35,717 nt of DNA, from the NCBI GenBank assembly GCA_023664705.1, contig JAMPFE010000001.1, forward strand, positions 53,491-89,207. Reading direction: 5' to 3'. Positions within the stretch are counted from its first letter, which is position 1. Each line of letters opens with the position of its first letter. Source of the stretch: Lachnospiraceae bacterium (GTDB lineage Bacteria > Bacillota > Clostridia > Oscillospirales > Ruminococcaceae). Below the pieces are notes generated by a model. The model ran no database searches and was not told the DNA's origin. It was given only the letters and a program-made list of their open reading frames with translations. This document shows positions 16,596-24,318 of this stretch, piece after piece. The position numbers and the translations under genes are program-made.

Positions 16596-18050
16596 ATGTT
16601 TATTGGCAGAGAAAGCGAACTCAATTTCCTTGAAGAGAAATATTCCCAAGCGGGCGGGCAGCTTGTTGTGCTGTACGGAAGACGGCGCGTTGGAAAAACC
16701 GAAACGCTGCGGCAATTTTGCAAGGGCAAGCCGCACGTCTTTTTTTCGTGCCGTGAGTGTACGGATAAAATGCAGCTGAAAGCGTTCTCCGAAAAAATGC
16801 TTAAGGAGAAAATTCCTGCCGCAAATTATATCAGCGAGTTCTCGGATTGGGAAAAGGCGTTACGCTCGATCATTGACTTGCCCTACGGCGAGCAAAAGCG
16901 GCTGCTTGTCATCGATGAGTTCCCGTATATGTGCAAGGGAAATGCGAGCATTCCGTCCACGCTGCAAAATCTTTGGGACGAAATTCTCAAGGACGAAAAT
17001 GTGATGGTCGTGCTTTGCGGTAGCGCGATGAGCTTTATTGAAAAAGACCTGCTTTCCGAGAAAAATCCGCTTTACGGCAGAGCTACGGGAATTTATAAAA
17101 TGACCGAGATGGGATTTTACGACGCGGTCAAGTTTTTTCCCAATTATTCCGACAGGGATAAAGTTATCGCGTATTCCGTTCTCGGAGGTATCCCGCATTA
17201 TCTGAAACAATTCGACAACAAACTCTCGCTCACTCAAAATATCAAGAAAAACATTCTCACCAAAGGCTGCACATTGTACAGCGAGGTTGAGTTTTTGCTG
17301 AGGCAAGAGCTGCGCGAAACTCCGTTGTACAACTCGATCATCGAGGCAGTCGCTCTCGGAAATACGAAACTCAATGAGATCAGCATGAAATCCTTGATCG
17401 ACGATACATCGAAAACCAGCGTGTATTTGAAAAATCTGATCGAGCTTGGGATCGTTCAGCGCGAGTTCTCCGTATCGGACGGCGTTAAGGAAAAGGCAAA
17501 CGTCAATCGCGGTTTGTACAAACTGACCGATAACTTTTTCCGTTTTTGGTATTCGTTTGTTTTTACAAATTTTTCGGAGCTTGAATCGGGCGATGTTGGT
17601 GGTGTGTATAAATATTCGGTTGAGCCAAATTTGCACGAGTTTGCGGCATTGGCGTTTGAGGATATTTGCCGCGAGTATGTTCGCAGACTGCAAAGAGCGG
17701 ATAAACTTCCGTTCCGTTATTCCAAAATCGGACGTTGGTGGGGCAAGACCTCTGTCAGGCGCAAAGATAAAGCTGGGCAGGGCGAGACCGAGATCGATAT
17801 TCTTGCCGTTTCAAAGTCTGCCGATAAATTTTTGGTCGGCGAATGTAAATTCAAAAAACAGTCGTTCCGCTATTCTGAGTTTTTAGACGTAAAAGCAAAA
17901 CTGCTTGACAAGCAAGATAAATCCGAATTTTATTACTGCCTTTTTGCAGAGTCGGGTTTTGACAAAAAAATCATTGAAGCGGCAAACTCGGAGGATAATA
18001 TCTATTTGTACGATCTGGCGGATATTGTTTCGGGTAAGGGAATTGAATAA
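16596..18050 (+). CDS. Archaeal-type AAA ATPase with C-terminal DUF234-like nuclease fold
   Basis: 484 aa. FIGRESEL at the start, Walker A GRRRVGKTE near residue 28, Walker B LLVIDEFPYM near 105 and a sensor segment VVLCGSAMSF mark the ATPase_2 family. The middle part is a winged helix (SKTSVYLKNLIELGIVQRE). The C-terminus contains GETEIDILAVS and FLVGECKFKK, the spaced D, E-x-K arrangement of restriction-endonuclease-like DUF234 domains. Members are common in Firmicutes and archaea, often next to mobile elements; their role is unsettled (toxin-like or DNA-maintenance suggestions). It has its own promoter and a strong terminator, so it is a stand-alone cargo gene. Confidence 0.88.
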   Translation: MFIGRESELNFLEEKYSQAGGQLVVLYGRRRVGKTETLRQFCKGKPHVFFSCRECTDKMQLKAFSEKMLKEKIPAANYISEFSDWEKALRSIIDLPYGEQKRLLVIDEFPYMCKGNASIPSTLQNLWDEILKDENVMVVLCGSAMSFIEKDLLSEKNPLYGRATGIYKMTEMGFYDAVKFFPNYSDRDKVIAYSVLGGIPHYLKQFDNKLSLTQNIKKNILTKGCTLYSEVEFLLRQELRETPLYNSIIEAVALGNTKLNEISMKSLIDDTSKTSVYLKNLIELGIVQREFSVSDGVKEKANVNRGLYKLTDNFFRFWYSFVFTNFSELESGDVGGVYKYSVEPNLHEFAALAFEDICREYVRRLQRADKLPFRYSKIGRWWGKTSVRRKDKAGQGETEIDILAVSKSADKFLVGECKFKKQSFRYSEFLDVKAKLLDKQDKSEFYYCLFAESGFDKKIIEAANSEDNIYLYDLADIVSGKGIE

Positions 18051-18060
18051 TTTGCAAGTA

Positions 18061-18099
18061 AAAAATGGCTTCCGCTTTCAAAGATCGGAAGCCATTTTT
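18061..18099. terminator. Bidirectional terminator between ATPase and relaxase
   Basis: A perfect 14-bp stem (18061-18074 with 18086-18099, core ATGGCTTCCG/CGGAAGCCAT) with an 11-base loop. The A-run on the left and T-run on the right serve both converging genes. Confidence 0.9.
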
Positions 18100-18117
18100 G
18101 CTGACGAGTAATGCAAA

Positions 18118-19191
18118 TCACAACTTGTTGTGCTTGCCGTCCCTCTTTTGCTGTTCGATTTTGAGAGCCTCGCGTTCAAGCTGTTGGATTTTTCCCTCGA
18201 CCTCGCCGATGGAGCGGAGATTGTCGCGGTTGATGATCGTAAGCTGCGCCGACAGTTTGTACAAGTCCATATCGTTTTGCGGCGAGTATGGCGCGGACGG
18301 ATCGCGTTTCCTCTGAACTTTTCTGCCGTTAAGGGCAAGCTGCTCCACATCGAAGATCGTTGCGGCATACCGCTCGCTCATCTCAGACGGCGCGGACAAG
18401 AGTGTGCCGCCCGAACCCACGTCTTTCCACAAAATTCTCGAAGCAAGGCTCTCAAACGTGTAGTCCTCGCCCAAAGTTTTCAAGCGCACCGCTCGCTGCT
18501 GATCGGGAGCCTTGACCGAGATGTATTTCCCTCTACGAACGGTATAGCCAAGCATTTCAAGTTCGGCGAGCAGCTCATCAATGTTCTTGACTTTGAGTAT
18601 CAGTCCGTCTATCTCCAGACGGATTTTTTGTTTCCACGACGTACCGCGCTGCTTGTGTTCCCATTCGTTGTATTCAACACCTCGTGCTTTTGGCTCGATC
18701 GGTTTTATTCCGAACGCAAGGCAAACTCTATCGGAAATTTCACGGAGATTTTTTCGGGTGGTGAGGTTGTCATTAAATTTTTGCCCGTCAATCCCGTAGG
18801 TGTTTATGATTATGTGGTTGTGGATATGGCTTTTGTCGGTGTGAGTAGCGCTCACCACTTGGCAATTATCGCCGAATGCCTTTCGAGCAAAAGTCCTGCC
18901 TATCTTATGAGCGTCCTCAGGCGAGATGTTGTCTTTCGAGTCAAACGATTGTATGTAGTGGATAGCTTTCACTCGACCTTTGCCCTGCTTGGGGAGCGGC
19001 TCATCAAACTTGTGACTTGAAAAATGCTCGTAGACCGTTTTCATCATCAGATACACGTCCCTCGCATTCGGCATACAGTTGACCGCATTGGTGTAGAGCA
19101 AATCCTCGGTCTTGTCGGGGTTTAGTATGTAGTACTTTGTAAATCCTAAATCTTTACAATGGGATAAGGTGTTTAAGTTTAATTCCGGCAT
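18118..19191 (-). CDS. MOBP-type relaxase, N-terminus atypical or replaced
   Basis: Relaxase/mobilisation nuclease that nicks oriT and pilots DNA in conjugation. Visible are NPDKTEDLLYT near the N-terminus, AIHYIQSF, the metal-binding HTDKSHIHNH, and a conserved central domain. Family members normally start with a short strand and helix leading to the NPDKT motif. Here the first 20 residues (MPELNLNTLSHCKDLGFTK) do not look like a relaxase start, and a stop precedes them in frame. The C-terminus ends after a short coiled coil. The gene may be truncated and refused at its 5' end, so activity is doubtful. It marks the accessory block as once mobilisable. Confidence 0.8.
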   Translation of the reverse strand: MPELNLNTLSHCKDLGFTKYYILNPDKTEDLLYTNAVNCMPNARDVYLMMKTVYEHFSSHKFDEPLPKQGKGRVKAIHYIQSFDSKDNISPEDAHKIGRTFARKAFGDNCQVVSATHTDKSHIHNHIIINTYGIDGQKFNDNLTTRKNLREISDRVCLAFGIKPIEPKARGVEYNEWEHKQRGTSWKQKIRLEIDGLILKVKNIDELLAELEMLGYTVRRGKYISVKAPDQQRAVRLKTLGEDYTFESLASRILWKDVGSGGTLLSAPSEMSERYAATIFDVEQLALNGRKVQRKRDPSAPYSPQNDMDLYKLSAQLTIINRDNLRSIGEVEGKIQQLEREALKIEQQKRDGKHNKL

Positions 19192-19460
19192 CTACAGAAG
19201 AGAAATGTCAATCAACACCTTTTTGACGTTTATTTCGGAAAACAAGCTGCGGAGAGTGGCGGATCGGGAATTCTATTGTTTGTCATACGGACGGTTATAC
19301 ACGGCGAAAACATCATCCATCGCAGCTGCAAACGTTGCATTATTTTTTAATTTTCGCAAGGTTAAGATTTAACTAAGTACTAGACCCGATTTTCGGAAAT
19401 CACAAGGATCTGTACGAAACGCTTCGTAACGACGAGCCGCAAGCCGAATTGCCGAAAAAA
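19192..19460. other. Degenerate sequence at the edge of the accessory block
   Basis: No supported gene. A 67-codon plus-strand frame (19169-19372) lacks a convincing RBS and recognisable content. On the minus strand, upstream of the relaxase, fragments such as LRSLFSEINVKKVLIDISL run up to a stop next to the relaxase start, which suggests remnants of an older gene. The AT/GC character changes to the right of this stretch. Confidence 0.35.
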
Positions 19461-19486
19461 TACCGGCTGCGATTTCACAGCCGGTA
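19461..19486 (-). terminator. Terminator of the 46-aa peptide unit
   Basis: A 9-bp stem TACCGGCTG/CAGCCGGTA with an 8-base loop. On the minus strand it is followed by TTTTTTCGG. A T-run on the other side (19490-19495) makes it bidirectional. Confidence 0.75.
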
Positions 19487-19504
19487 CGGTTTTTTATTCC
19501 GTTT

Positions 19505-19645
19505 TTACGCGACGCCGGTATTGGCCGCCACGATGAACCAAGGGTTCTCGTCGTCCATATCCATGTTGCCCTTGTAATCGTCGGCGATAGTCACGCTCTC
19601 AAAACGGTTGTCCTGCGCCTCAAAAAGCATATCGTTGTTTTCCAT
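19505..19645 (-). CDS. 46-aa orphan peptide with own promoter and terminator
   Basis: On the minus strand ATG (19643-19645) is preceded by AAAGGGG at suitable spacing, and the frame runs 46 codons to TAA. The peptide starts MENNDMLFEAQDNRFESVT, has an acidic middle (MDMDDE) and a hydrophobic tail (NPWFIVAANTGVA). It has no cysteine, signal peptide or membrane segment. A sigma-A promoter (19717-19745) and a hairpin terminator (19461-19486) frame it as a complete transcription unit. The acidic-leader-plus-distinct-tail look recalls precursor peptides of RiPPs, but no modification enzyme is in view. A small regulatory peptide is equally possible. Confidence 0.65.
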   Translation of the reverse strand: MENNDMLFEAQDNRFESVTIADDYKGNMDMDDENPWFIVAANTGVA

Positions 19646-19716
19646 AACAGTTGCCCCTTTCTTAATATATTGTTCTACGCGGAGGCTTTATATATTTTGT
19701 TTCGCCTCTCACCTAT

Positions 19717-19745
19717 AATATAGCATTTTAACTTGAAATAGTCAA
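19717..19745 (-). promoter_or_regulatory. Sigma-A promoter of the 46-aa peptide
   Basis: On the minus strand TTGACT (19740-19745), 17 bases, TATATT (19717-19722). Transcription would start near 19710, giving a leader of about 65 bases before the ATG. Confidence 0.7.
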
Positions 19746-19918
19746 TAGTTTTGGAGCAATTTCGTAGCTTTAAAAAATAATATCCAAAAATAGAGAACAA
19801 TTTTTGGCTATTATTCACAATGATATTGTTAATTATTTATCAATCTTGAATAAAAAAATTACTCTCGGGCAAATTCTTACAAAAAGGTTACAATTAAATT
19901 ACAGTTTTGTAATAATCG

Positions 19919-19946
19919 TTGACATTGCAAAAAAATGTGCTAAAAT
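19919..19946 (+). promoter_or_regulatory. Sigma-A-like promoter of a structured RNA
   Basis: TTGACA (19919-19924), 16 bases, TAAAAT (19941-19946). The predicted start near 19952 coincides with the 5' strand of the closing helix of the structured RNA. Confidence 0.65.
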
Positions 19947-19963
19947 ATAGTTATGGGGCACGG

Positions 19964-20008
19964 TTCGGGAAAGTTCCGTTCGGGAGATTCCCGTTCGGGA
20001 AAGTCCCG
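19964..20008 (+). repeat. Three exact 15-nt tandem repeats, each a hairpin
   Basis: Units 19964-19978 (TTCGGGAAAGTTCCG), 19979-19993 (TTCGGGAGATTCCCG) and 19994-20008 (TTCGGGAAAGTCCCG). Each folds as CGGGA, three-base loop, then T(T/C)CCG. Changes in the units keep pairing (G-U or G-C), which suggests selection on the hairpins. Confidence 0.85.
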
Positions 20009-20099
20009 AAGCCCCGACTTCCATTTACCTAGGGCGCGCGGAACCGAATTTTCATGTCTATCGACCTCTCTCCCATAACGCGCCGCCCGAAAATAATTT

Positions 20100-20121
20100 C
20101 TCCCCGAATATATTCGGGGAG
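20100..20121. terminator. Terminator between structured RNA and yebC
   Basis: A 9-bp stem CTCCCCGAA/TTCGGGGAG with loop TATA. On the plus strand a T-run follows (20122-20133) and overlaps the yebC stop. On the minus strand only AAATTATTTT follows, so it ends the yebC operon less strongly. Confidence 0.75.
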
Positions 20122-20131
20122 CTTTCTTTTT

Positions 20132-20881
20132 TTATTCCTCGTCGCTCTCGGGAGCGTCCCAGTTGTGCCAGACGTTCTGCACGTCGTCGTTGTCGTCCAT
20201 AGCCTCCAGCAGCAAGCCCATTTTCTTGAGCTGCTCCTCGTCGGTGAGGGTCGTGTAAGTACTCGGAACCTGCTCCGCCTGCGCCGAAAGCACGTCGTAG
20301 CCGCGCTTGGTAAGCTCCGCGGCGACGTTTCCGACCTCGTTGGGGTCGGTCGATATCTCGACAACGCCGTCCTCAAAGCTGAAATCGTCCGCGCCGCTCT
20401 CGAGGATATCCTCCATAGCCTTGTCCTCATTGATATCGCCGTCCTCGTTATTCAGCACGATAACACCCTTCAGCGAGAACATAAAGCTTACGCAGCCCGC
20501 CGTCCCGAGGTTGCCGCCGAACTTGTCGAAGTAGTGGCGTATCTCGCCCGCTGTGCGGTTTCGGTTGTCGGTAAGGCAGTCCACGATGACCGCCACGCCG
20601 CCCGGACCGTAGCCCTCGTAAACGCAGTTCTCGTAGTCGTTCTTCTCGGAGCCGCCCGCCGCCTTCTTCAGCAAGCGGTCGATGTTGTCGTTGGGGATAT
20701 TGTTGGACTTAGCCTTCTGAACGAGCGTCGCGAGCCGCGAATTGTTCGCGGGGTCGGCGGAGCCCGTCTCCTTGATGCAGACCAGAATTTCGCGGCTTAT
20801 CTTGGTAAAGACCTTGGCGCGCGCGCCGTCCTTTTCGCCCTTTTTGCGCTTGATAGTGCTCCATTTTGAATGTCCCGACAT
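20132..20881 (-). CDS. yebC: YebC/TACO1-family protein
   Basis: 249 aa, usual length. It begins MSGHSKWSTIKRKKGEKD and contains the family segments NIPNDNIDRLLKKA, YEGYGPGGVAVIVDCLTDNRNRT and GGNLGTAGCVSFMF. The family was long called a transcriptional regulator; recent work ties it to relief of ribosome stalling at proline runs. Last gene of the minus-strand cluster, 27 bases after yitT, with AAGGAGAAAC as RBS. Confidence 0.96.
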   Translation of the reverse strand: MSGHSKWSTIKRKKGEKDGARAKVFTKISREILVCIKETGSADPANNSRLATLVQKAKSNNIPNDNIDRLLKKAAGGSEKNDYENCVYEGYGPGGVAVIVDCLTDNRNRTAGEIRHYFDKFGGNLGTAGCVSFMFSLKGVIVLNNEDGDINEDKAMEDILESGADDFSFEDGVVEISTDPNEVGNVAAELTKRGYDVLSAQAEQVPSTYTTLTDEEQLKKMGLLLEAMDDNDDVQNVWHNWDAPESDEE

Positions 20882-20908
20882 AGTTTGTTTCTCCTTTTCG
20901 TTGAATTT

Positions 20909-21790
20909 TTATAATTTCGGAGTCGTGAACCCCTCGCCCAAGACCTCGCCCGCCGTGGTAGTGACGACGAACGCCTTGGGGTCTATCTCCTTAACAATGC
21001 GCTTCACCTTGGAATACGCGCTTCTGTGGACTGCCGTCGCGACGACCTGCCGCTCCTCTCCGCTGAACGCGCCCTCGCCCTTCAGCAGGGTAACGCCGTG
21101 GTCCTGCTCGATTATCCGCTTCGTTATCTCCTCGGGCTTGCTCGAGAATATCAGCAGGAAGCGCCCCTGCTGGCTGCCGTAAACGAGCATATCGATGCAC
21201 TTGGAGGTCACGACGATGGAAATTACGGCGAGCAGCACCACGTTCACGTCGTTGTAGACGAACATTCCGAACAGCACGACAATGCCGTCGAAAACCGCCT
21301 GAATGACGCTTATTTTCAGGTCGGGCACAAAGCGGATGATTATCTTGACGAGGATATCCGAGCCGCCCGAGGTGCCCTCGCGCTGATAGTTCAGCCCCAA
21401 GCCGACGCCCATGAGCACGCCGCCGAATATCGCCGCGAGAATGCCCCCGCCGTTGTCGGCGGCGGTGTAGATCGGGACGAACGTCTCCGCGAGGTCGGTG
21501 ACGACGGTTATCACAGCGACCGAGATGAGCGTTTTGACCATAGTGCCCTTGTTCAGCAGGAAAAAGCCCGCGATGATAAGCGGCACGTTCAGCAGCAGTA
21601 TCAGCGTGCCGACCTTAAGCTCCGTCAGCTCCGAAACGAGCACCGCAATGCCCGTAACGCCTCCCGGCGCTATCTTGTTCGGTGTGATAAAGCAGTGCAC
21701 CCCCAAAGCGTAAACCGCCGAGCCGAGCAGTATTATCAGTATATCCAGCACCCACCGCAAAACGGTTTTTTTAATTGAAGCCTTTCCCAT
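20909..21790 (-). CDS. YitT family membrane protein (C-terminal DUF2179)
   Basis: 293 aa from ATG 21790 (MGKASIKKTVLRWVLD), chosen because GGGGGAG lies just upstream; the longer frame would run into mrnC. About five or six hydrophobic helices fill residues 10-190, with a GVTGIAVLVSELT loop and GTSGGSDILVKI. A cytosolic DUF2179 domain follows (GVTLLKGEGAFSGEERQVV, then IVKEIDPKAFVVTT). Members are integral membrane proteins of unclear transport function. It lies between mrnC and yebC, probably co-transcribed. Confidence 0.92.
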   Translation of the reverse strand: MGKASIKKTVLRWVLDILIILLGSAVYALGVHCFITPNKIAPGGVTGIAVLVSELTELKVGTLILLLNVPLIIAGFFLLNKGTMVKTLISVAVITVVTDLAETFVPIYTAADNGGGILAAIFGGVLMGVGLGLNYQREGTSGGSDILVKIIIRFVPDLKISVIQAVFDGIVVLFGMFVYNDVNVVLLAVISIVVTSKCIDMLVYGSQQGRFLLIFSSKPEEITKRIIEQDHGVTLLKGEGAFSGEERQVVATAVHRSAYSKVKRIVKEIDPKAFVVTTTAGEVLGEGFTTPKL

Positions 21791-21801
21791 AAACTCCCCC
21801 G

Positions 21802-22212
21802 CTAATCGCAGTCTATCGGCAGCGCCGCGCATATCGCCTCGAACAGCTCCGCGGCGCGCTCCTCTCTGCCGCAAAGCGCCAGATAGCCGAACAGCGTCTC
21901 CAGCGCCGTCGCGCGGCGGTATTCGGACGGCTTGGCGCTCTTCGGCACGGAGATGCCGCCCGCGTTGCGCCCGCGCCGCAGGATATCCGCCTCGCGCTCG
22001 TCCAGCAGCGGCTCGATAACGCTCACCGCCTCGGACTGATAGCTCGCGCGGACGCGCTCCACCGCAAGCTCGTGCAGCCTGCCCGCGTTGGTCTGATGCC
22101 GCACGACGATGCGGTTCCTGACCATGACCTCGTACACGCTGTCGCCGTAAAACGCGAGCACGTTCGGGCTGTACGCCGCAGCCTCCTTTTCGGTCAGTTT
22201 CTCAAAAGTCAT
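21802..22212 (-). CDS. mrnC: Mini-ribonuclease III
   Basis: 136 aa from ATG 22212 with GGAG upstream; the longer frame overlaps the neighbour. It is a single RNase III catalytic domain with no dsRNA-binding domain: VLAFYGDSVYEVMVR holds the catalytic Asp, and ATALETLFGYLAL holds the acidic second motif. Mini-III matures 23S rRNA ends in Firmicutes. It starts one base before the end of the methyltransferase-like gene, so it is coupled. Confidence 0.93.
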   Translation of the reverse strand: MTFEKLTEKEAAAYSPNVLAFYGDSVYEVMVRNRIVVRHQTNAGRLHELAVERVRASYQSEAVSVIEPLLDEREADILRRGRNAGGISVPKSAKPSEYRRATALETLFGYLALCGREERAAELFEAICAALPIDCD

Positions 22213-22213
22213 T

Positions 22214-22909
22214 TCACTTCTCCAGAATGTAGTAAACGTAGCTGTATTCCTCGCTGTGCAGGTCAAACATATACATTTCCTTGTTTATCTCGCCCACGCC
22301 CGCGCTCGCTTCGCCGTCGGAGAGCCCCTCGTACTTTTGGATAAGCCCACTCAGCGGTCGGTAAAAGCCGTTCGTCCAGTCGGTTTTGGGAGCGATATAG
22401 AAATCGCGCACCTTAAAGCCGCACTCCCTCGCGAACCGCACGACCGCGTCCAGCGGCACGGGTCTGCCGAACCGCCGTTCAACGAAGCCCCGCGTATCGG
22501 GGGACGGGTCGATAAGCCAACAAAGCGTCCTGTAGACCGCGACCGCGCCCTTTTTCATGCAGCCGCGCAAACGCTCCAGCCGCGCGGGAACGCCGTCGGG
22601 CTCCGTGCCGCCGTTCAGCCACACGAAGTCCCAGCCGCCCTCCGTTTCGGGCAGCTCGTAAAGCCCCACGACGCGCGTTTCCAACCCGAGCATAGCCGCC
22701 CTTTCGGCGCGGTGCGGCTCGTAGAAAGCCGCGAGCGGCGTTACGCCCGTCCTTTGCGCGATAACGCGCGGCGTGTAGGTCTCGTCGCCGAAAAACAGCG
22801 CGTTTCGGCACTTCACCGCGCCGCAAAGCTCCATGACCCTGTTCGCGGTGTCCTCGCTGCCCGCCGTGGAGCGCTCCATTTCCGAGATCAAATTGCCGAT
22901 AAAGCTCAT
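22214..22909 (-). CDS. Methyltransferase-like hypothetical protein
   Basis: 231 aa from ATG 22909, favoured over GTG 22918 because GGGTGA lies five bases before it. Segments such as NALFFGDETY and GGWDFVWLNGGTEPDG, together with the CMKKGAVAVYRTLCWL strand, look like a Rossmann-type SAM-dependent methyltransferase. The glycine-rich SAM loop is poorly conserved, and the substrate cannot be told. Position between obgE and mrnC suggests a housekeeping, possibly ribosome-linked, role, but that is inference. Confidence 0.75.
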   Translation of the reverse strand: MSFIGNLISEMERSTAGSEDTANRVMELCGAVKCRNALFFGDETYTPRVIAQRTGVTPLAAFYEPHRAERAAMLGLETRVVGLYELPETEGGWDFVWLNGGTEPDGVPARLERLRGCMKKGAVAVYRTLCWLIDPSPDTRGFVERRFGRPVPLDAVVRFARECGFKVRDFYIAPKTDWTNGFYRPLSGLIQKYEGLSDGEASAGVGEINKEMYMFDLHSEEYSYVYYILEK

Positions 22910-22943
22910 AAATGTCACCCGCCAAAAGAAATTTTGTCTTTAG

Positions 22944-24218
22944 TCAGCGCACGTAATTAAATTCAAAATCAAAAATCGAAACGAGATCGTCGTCCCGAAT
23001 ACCCTGCCGCTCCAGCTCGTCGATAATGCCGCTCGAGCGCAGCACGCGCTGAAAATACCGAAGGCTCTCGTAGTCCTCCATATTGACCGTGGAGAGTATC
23101 GGCGCGAGCCATTCCGCGTCGACGATATACACGCCGTCCACCTTCTCGACCTTAAAGCCGCGCTTCTCCTCGTCGAGCCGCGCCAGCTCCTCGAGCGTCA
23201 GCGGCACAGCCTCGTAGCGCTTCACGGGCGGCAGCGTGTCGAGTCTCTCCGTCACCGCGTCCACGAGCCTGTCCGTGCCCTCGGTAGTCGCCGCGGAGAT
23301 GCGGAAAAACGGCAGTCCCCTCTCGGCGATATAACGCTCGAACGCGGCGATCCGCTCCTCGTCCGCGAGGTCGCACTTATTCGCCGCGACAATCTGCGGG
23401 CGCTCGGCAAGCTCCTCGGAGAAATTCGCGAGCTCGGCGTTTATCTTCTCGAAATCGTCAACTGGGTCGCGCCCCTCGATTCCCGAAACGTCCACCACAT
23501 GAACGATGAGTCGGCAGCGCTCCACGTGCCGCAGGAACTCGTGTCCCAGTCCCACGCCCTCGGACGCGCCCTCGATGAGCCCCGGGATATCCGCCATGAC
23601 GAACGACTTTTCGCCGCGCTTGACAACGCCCAGCACAGGCGTCAGCGTAGTGAAGTGGTAGTTGGCGATTTTCGGCTTGGCAGCGCTGACGACGCTAATC
23701 AGCGTGGATTTCCCGACGTTCGGGAACCCCACCAGCCCCACGTCCGCGAGGAGCTTCAGCTCCAGCACCACGTCGAACTTCTCCCCGGGAAAGCCGGGCT
23801 TTGCGAAACGCGGTATCTGCCTTGTCGGCGTCGCGAAATGCACGTTGCCCTTGCCGCCCTTGCCGCCGCGAGCGACGACAACGGGCTCGTCGTAGGAGAT
23901 ATCCGCGAGGATACGCCCCGTGTGCGCGTCCTTGACGATAGTGCCGCGCGGCACTTTAATGACCGTCGGCTCCATCGACTTGCCCGAGCAGCGCTTTGCG
24001 CCGCCCGCCTCGCCGTCGGGAGCGACGTATTTCTTCTTATAGCGGAAATCAATCAGCGTCGACAAGCTGTCGTCCGCGACAAACACGATATCCGAGCCCT
24101 TTCCGCCGTCGCCGCCGTCGGGACCGCCCGCGTTCACATATTTCTCGCGGTGGAACGACACCGCGCCGTTGCCGCCGTTTCCCGCCTTCAGGGATATTTC
24201 GACCTTATCGACAAACAT
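22944..24218 (-). CDS. obgE: GTPase Obg/CgtA
   Basis: 424 aa with all three domains. The N-terminal glycine-rich Obg fold includes KAGNGGNGAVSFHREK and GGPDGGDGGKGSD. The G domain has GFPNVGKST (G1), DIPGLIEGA (G3) and ANKCDL (G4). A C-terminal OCT domain (about 345-424) is typical of Firmicutes. It is a 50S-assembly and stringent-response GTPase. It follows rpmA after about 100 bases that contain a hairpin, as in most bacteria. Confidence 0.98.
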   Translation of the reverse strand: MFVDKVEISLKAGNGGNGAVSFHREKYVNAGGPDGGDGGKGSDIVFVADDSLSTLIDFRYKKKYVAPDGEAGGAKRCSGKSMEPTVIKVPRGTIVKDAHTGRILADISYDEPVVVARGGKGGKGNVHFATPTRQIPRFAKPGFPGEKFDVVLELKLLADVGLVGFPNVGKSTLISVVSAAKPKIANYHFTTLTPVLGVVKRGEKSFVMADIPGLIEGASEGVGLGHEFLRHVERCRLIVHVVDVSGIEGRDPVDDFEKINAELANFSEELAERPQIVAANKCDLADEERIAAFERYIAERGLPFFRISAATTEGTDRLVDAVTERLDTLPPVKRYEAVPLTLEELARLDEEKRGFKVEKVDGVYIVDAEWLAPILSTVNMEDYESLRYFQRVLRSSGIIDELERQGIRDDDLVSIFDFEFNYVR

Positions 24219-24278
24219 TTCCCGACCGCCTTTCTCCGTTTTCTAGGTTTCCCCGCCGTGCCCGAAAAATACGCAAAT

Positions 24279-24298
24279 AAGCCGGACGAATCCGGCTT
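24279..24298 (-). terminator. Weak terminator or attenuator between rpmA and obgE
   Basis: An 8-bp stem AAGCCGGA/TCCGGCTT with a 4-base loop. On the minus strand ATTTGCGTATTTTT follows, an interrupted U-tract. It may lower obgE expression relative to the ribosomal genes. Confidence 0.5.
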
Positions 24299-24318
24299 AA
24301 TGTGTAGATATAACGACA

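Larger units (their letters stand above)
19951..20133 (+). ncRNA. Candidate structured small RNA (about 180 nt)
   Basis: It lies between a promoter (19919-19946) and a hairpin plus T-run (20100-20133). TTATGGG at the 5' end (19951-19957) pairs with CCCATAA (20072-20078). Inside, CGGTTC (19961-19966) can pair with GAACCG (20041-20046), or alternatively three tandem 13-nt hairpins form at 19966-20008. The only frame in it (ATG 19953, 41 codons) has no RBS and merely translates the repeats. It does not match 6S RNA or any RNA I recognise. The 3' end is convergent with yebC. Entirely predicted from sequence. Confidence 0.5.

Noticed and set aside
19169..19372. 67-codon plus-strand ORF beside the relaxase
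   Set aside because: No good RBS, no recognisable content, overlaps the relaxase 5' end and lies in degenerate DNA.
19953..20078. 41-codon ORF inside the structured RNA
   Set aside because: No ribosome-binding site, and its Arg/Ser/Gly repeats only reflect the 15-nt hairpin repeats.
19951..20133. 6S RNA or tmRNA
   Set aside because: Lacks the single long bulged hairpin of 6S and any tRNA-like end or tag-peptide frame.
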